Origin: Utricularia gibba
Lineage: Eukaryota > Streptophyta > Magnoliopsida > Lamiales > Lentibulariaceae
Direction: 5' to 3'
Assembly: GCA_002189035.1 (NCBI GenBank)
Contig: NEEC01000002.1
Location: 2,418,001-2,482,000 of the forward strand
Length of the DNA stretch: 64,000 nucleotides
The notes beneath the pieces are model-generated. The model saw nothing but the letters and a program-made list of their open reading frames with translations, did no database searches and was not told the DNA's origin. Below, piece after piece: positions 61,352-64,000 of the stretch (position 1 is its first letter; each line of letters opens with the position of its first letter). A program made the position numbers and the translations under genes.

Positions 61352-62561
61352 TCCGGTAACGCCTCTTGGCCGGCGGCATTTCTTTCATTTTTGTTGGGGT
61401 GGGATCTCTGAGAGTCCTGGAACAGCTTCCTTGCTTGAGCGTCGGTGAAACGACCCGCACCCCAGCACACGCCCTGGTCGTTCGGTGGCTCCCAATTCCT
61501 AATTAATTTAACCATTATATTCACTGTAGTCGCTACAGTAATCATAACCATTATTTTAAATTCGGACCGAATTTAAACTGTGTTCTATATAATTTTTGGA
61601 TGTTATTTTTACTTATATTTTTATTAAAATTAATTTTGTACAGAATAATTTCTATTTATGTTATTGCTTTTGAAAAAAATAATTTTTGAGTGTTGTAAAA
61701 AATGAGTTAGAAGTAAAAATAAGAAAACAGTTATTTTTACTTATTATTTCTAATTTTGTCATCAAATTTTTAAAAATGTTTTTACCCTAAATCTCCTAAT
61801 CTATTTTTTCAATTATTTTAAAACACATCATTTTTATTTATATTTTTTCAAAAAAATTTCTACTTCTATTTTTTACTTTTTCAAAAATAAAAACAACATT
61901 AAAATTTTTTTCATAATATTCTTTTAGTATCGTACTAGCCCAAGATTGAAAAAAGTATTTCGGTTGAAATTTAGGTTTACGGGATGTACGTTAAAAAATG
62001 GCCAAACTTCGAAATTGGGAATTTTTTCCTAATTCCTTTATCAATTAGACATGTTCCTTCACCCGGATACACCGCGTGTGGGTCCCGCAGTGTAACCCAG
62101 TCCAGTGCCGACAGGAACCCCCGATGCACCTCTGCTCCTTGAGGCTTACGTGGTCCATTACCCATGTCCTTCCTCAACATGGTACATTCTCTCACCTCGT
62201 CATCTCTGATTTTGTTCATATGTAATAGAGCAAATAATTATACATAATAAATTAAAATGATATGATTAGATATATAATATATTGTGAATTAATAATAGTT
62301 AAATATAAATGTGATTCACATTTTTTGTATATTTAAATTTTATATATATGCTTGTTTGATATATCGTATTATCAATTTCAACATAATATCAAAATGTTTG
62401 TTTTACAACATAGTTTTGATAGTCAAAATAATTTTTATATTGATCTGAATTTCGATTAAAAAAAAGAAAAAAAGGAGGTTTATTAAACTTAAATTATAAA
62501 AATTAAATTAATTTATAACTCTAACAATATATGTCATTACAAAAAAATAAATTTTAACTAA
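61352..62561. other. SAM50 3' flank and AT-rich spacer
   Basis: The first 200 bp likely includes the SAM50 3' UTR. 61560-61960 is extremely AT-rich with ATTTTTACTT-type direct and inverted words. 61960-62220 is GC-richer without recognisable content. 62220-62560 is again AT-rich. Confidence 0.5.
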
Positions 62562-62936
62562 ATGAAAAGGCTGCGGGAGGTGTTCAAAACCATCACGGGG
62601 AGGCTGATGCTGATCCCTCTGGCCATACTTCTGGCGACGTATCAAGTGAAAGGAATCGATCCCCTTCAAATTCCCATGATGAAACTATTCCTAGCTAACT
62701 TCATCGCGTACTGGACAATCGACGCCGTGAACGGCGCCTGCTCAGCGTCGGACGAGTTGATGTTTCTTCCGGCTTCGTTCACAGCCATCGTCGCAACCCT
62801 CGCCTTCTTTTTTCTCTTCCTGCACCCACGTTGCTCGTTCTACGTGCCGCTCACGCTCTCCACCCCGCTCTCCGGCCGGGATGTTAAACCGGAGACGACG
62901 CTGCCACGCCGTCTACCGCCGCGACCTCCACCTTAG
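62562..62936 (+). CDS. hypothetical hydrophobic ORF (uncertain)
   Basis: 124 codons with a true ATG at the point where AT-rich sequence changes to GC-rich. Two hydrophobic segments are visible: LMLIPLAILLATYQ and FTAIVATLAFFFLFL. I do not recognise the protein. The 3' half (from 62777) coincides with the left arm of an inverted repeat, so that part of the reading frame may be incidental. The composition change favours something real here, possibly a captured gene fragment. Confidence 0.25.
   Translation: MKRLREVFKTITGRLMLIPLAILLATYQVKGIDPLQIPMMKLFLANFIAYWTIDAVNGACSASDELMFLPASFTAIVATLAFFFLFLHPRCSFYVPLTLSTPLSGRDVKPETTLPRRLPPRPPP
62777..62869 (+). repeat. inverted repeat, left arm
   Basis: 93 bp starting GTTCACAGCCATCGTCGCAA and ending CTCTCCACCCCGC. 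It matches the reverse complement of 62991-63081 with about half a dozen differences by eye. The central 35 bp (from CTTCCTGCACCCACG through GCTCGTTCTACG) matches exactly. Confidence 0.92.
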
Positions 62937-62990
62937 ACTTAACCTTATAATAAATGCCCTTAACATTTTCCGGGTTCGCAACGACAAAAA

Positions 62991-63081
62991 GCGGGGTGGA
63001 GAGCGTCAGCGGCCCGTAGAACGAGCAACGTGGGTGCAGGAAGAGAAAAAGGAAGGCCAGGTTGCGACGATGGCTGTGAAC
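62991..63081 (-). repeat. inverted repeat, right arm
   Basis: Reverse complement of the left arm at 62777-62869, separated by about 121 bp. A transcript across both arms would fold into a hairpin of about 90 bp. Confidence 0.92.
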
Positions 63082-63591
63082 GGCTTCGTTTTATACAATT
63101 TACGCGCCCCACTGTAAAAAGAAAAATTATATTTTGTATTATCTCATTATATATATATTGAAATGATAATATTATTCCCAAGATTCCCTATCACCATTAT
63201 ATTCATATATTACCATAATAAATATGATAATTTACTTAATTATTAATTATTTACATATATAATTCATGTTATCTTATTTCGTATACAAAAAAGATATACT
63301 ATATTATTTACCTTTTTGATATTTTGTATTAGTTTCACATTTTTTACAATGGGGATGCTTCATGAGATCCGAATATAGACACATTTTACTTTTTAAAAGG
63401 AAACCATTTGCCACGTGAATTAATGTCCCCTTACGTTATGGGCTTCGGGCAGTGGGTTCTTTATGGGCCTCCACGTGAGCTCATGGGGAGTTGCCCGAAA
63501 GATTCGTGAACTTCAGAGTTCCTTCCGTCAATGCTCGCTCAGTATCTGATTCTGTAAAGCTCGGCGTTCTCGGTTTCCGAACTGCCCAAGG
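63082..63591. other. spacer and SET-gene upstream region
   Basis: 63110-63350 is AT-rich and featureless. From 63400 the sequence becomes promoter-like and then leader-like up to the ATG at 63592. Confidence 0.5.
63412..63477 (+). promoter_or_regulatory. paired G-boxes and site II element upstream of the SET gene
   Basis: CACGTG at 63412-63417 and again at 63472-63477, with TGGGCC (site II-type) at 63464-63469, 115-180 bp before the start codon. G-boxes bind bZIP/bHLH factors and site II binds TCP factors; function here is inferred. Confidence 0.5.
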
Positions 63592-63839
63592 ATGGCAACA
63601 AGGCCGGAACAAGAAGCCAAGCTCCAGGTTTTCCTGCAATGGCTGAAGGTCAATGACTTGCATTTTTTCTTTCAGAAGCTTCTTATTTTTCGTACTTTTT
63701 ATGGTCTTCAAAGTTAACGTTCTCGAAATAGAGCAATTGTTGATACAGGCGAATGGAGCAGAATTACGGGGTTGTGAAATCAAATACTGCGATTCGAGCA
63801 AACGGTTCGGAATATTTTCGTCGAACCACGCGCGTGATG
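63592..63839 (+). CDS. SET-domain protein lysine methyltransferase, rubisco-LSMT-like (N-terminal exons only)
   Basis: First two coding exons, 63592-63648 (19 codons) and 63749-63839 (ending in phase 1). Seen: MATRPEQEAKLQVFLQWLK, then ANGAELRGCEIKYCDSSKRF and GIFSSNHARDG. Plant SETD3/LSMT-like proteins such as At1g01920 start with the same FLQWL-x-x-NGA-x-L-RGC-x-IK and GFGIFS segments, which form the beginning of the SET fold. The family methylates lysines of soluble proteins using S-adenosylmethionine; the substrate is not predictable. The next exon, expected to begin with a VLLVVPL-like strand, is not visible before base 64000, so the gene continues past the right edge. Confidence 0.8.
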
Positions 63840-64000
63840 GTAAACACTCAAGAGCTCTATGAATGAAATTCAAAATGCACTGTCTTTAGTGCTCTGAAAT
63901 AATCATCCTTTTATGTAATTGAGAAATTTAGATGCTTTCTTTCCAGTTGTTGCTTTATTCATCAGGTATTGTTGCTCTATGTTGTTTTTTGTTTTTAATA

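Noticed and set aside
62960-63181. minus-strand ORF over the right arm of the inverted repeat
   Set aside because: Open only because it mirrors the left-arm frame; half of it is AT-rich spacer.

Overview
The window is nuclear DNA from a flowering plant, almost certainly a eudicot. Genes carry many short GT-AG introns, spacers are AT-rich, and every recognisable protein has its closest remembered match among dicot families (BRAHMA, KEA2, PRL1, MYB17, SOC1, SAM50). Gene density is high: about one gene per 3.5 kb, with most spacers under 2.5 kb. That fits a compact genome. I cannot name the species.

Layout, left to right: BRM chromatin remodeller (minus, C-terminus cut by the left edge); CYSC1 mitochondrial beta-cyanoalanine synthase (minus); an LTR-like fragment; an ATG8-interacting protein of the ATI1 type (plus); a PIP1 aquaporin (minus); 3 kb of AT-rich spacer; a SKP1-like ASK21 gene (plus); a decayed C-terminal fragment of a TRM/DUF4378 gene (plus); a RopGEF (minus); tRNA-Cys(GCA) (plus); PRL1 WD40 spliceosome protein (minus), head-to-head with a small lysine-rich gene (plus); a remorin (plus); MYB17 (minus); a membrane RING-H2 E3 ligase (plus); KEA2 chloroplast K+/H+ antiporter (minus); a full-length intron-bearing CSN1 pseudogene (minus); a small DUF7054 gene (plus); a SOC1-like MADS gene (minus); 5 kb with little recognisable; SAM50 (plus); a 93-bp-arm inverted repeat; and the first exons of a SET-domain methyltransferase (plus, cut by the right edge).

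The genes are independent housekeeping or developmental loci, not a pathway cluster. The only likely shared regulation is the 332-bp divergent interval between PRL1 and the lysine-rich gene. I found no biosynthetic cluster, organelle insertion, CRISPR array or novel multi-gene system. Observations worth following are: (i) three otherwise intact genes (BRM, ASK21, remorin) each one base short in one exon; (ii) five GC-AG introns among about 94 inferred introns; (iii) the decayed CSN1 duplicate; (iv) a near-perfect inverted repeat at 62777-63081; and (v) three copies of one AT-rich TIR element, one ending about 8 bp from a TATA box.

Exon boundaries were worked out by hand from splice signals, reading phase and remembered family sequences. 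Intron phases were checked arithmetically for every multi-exon gene. No alignment or database search was run.
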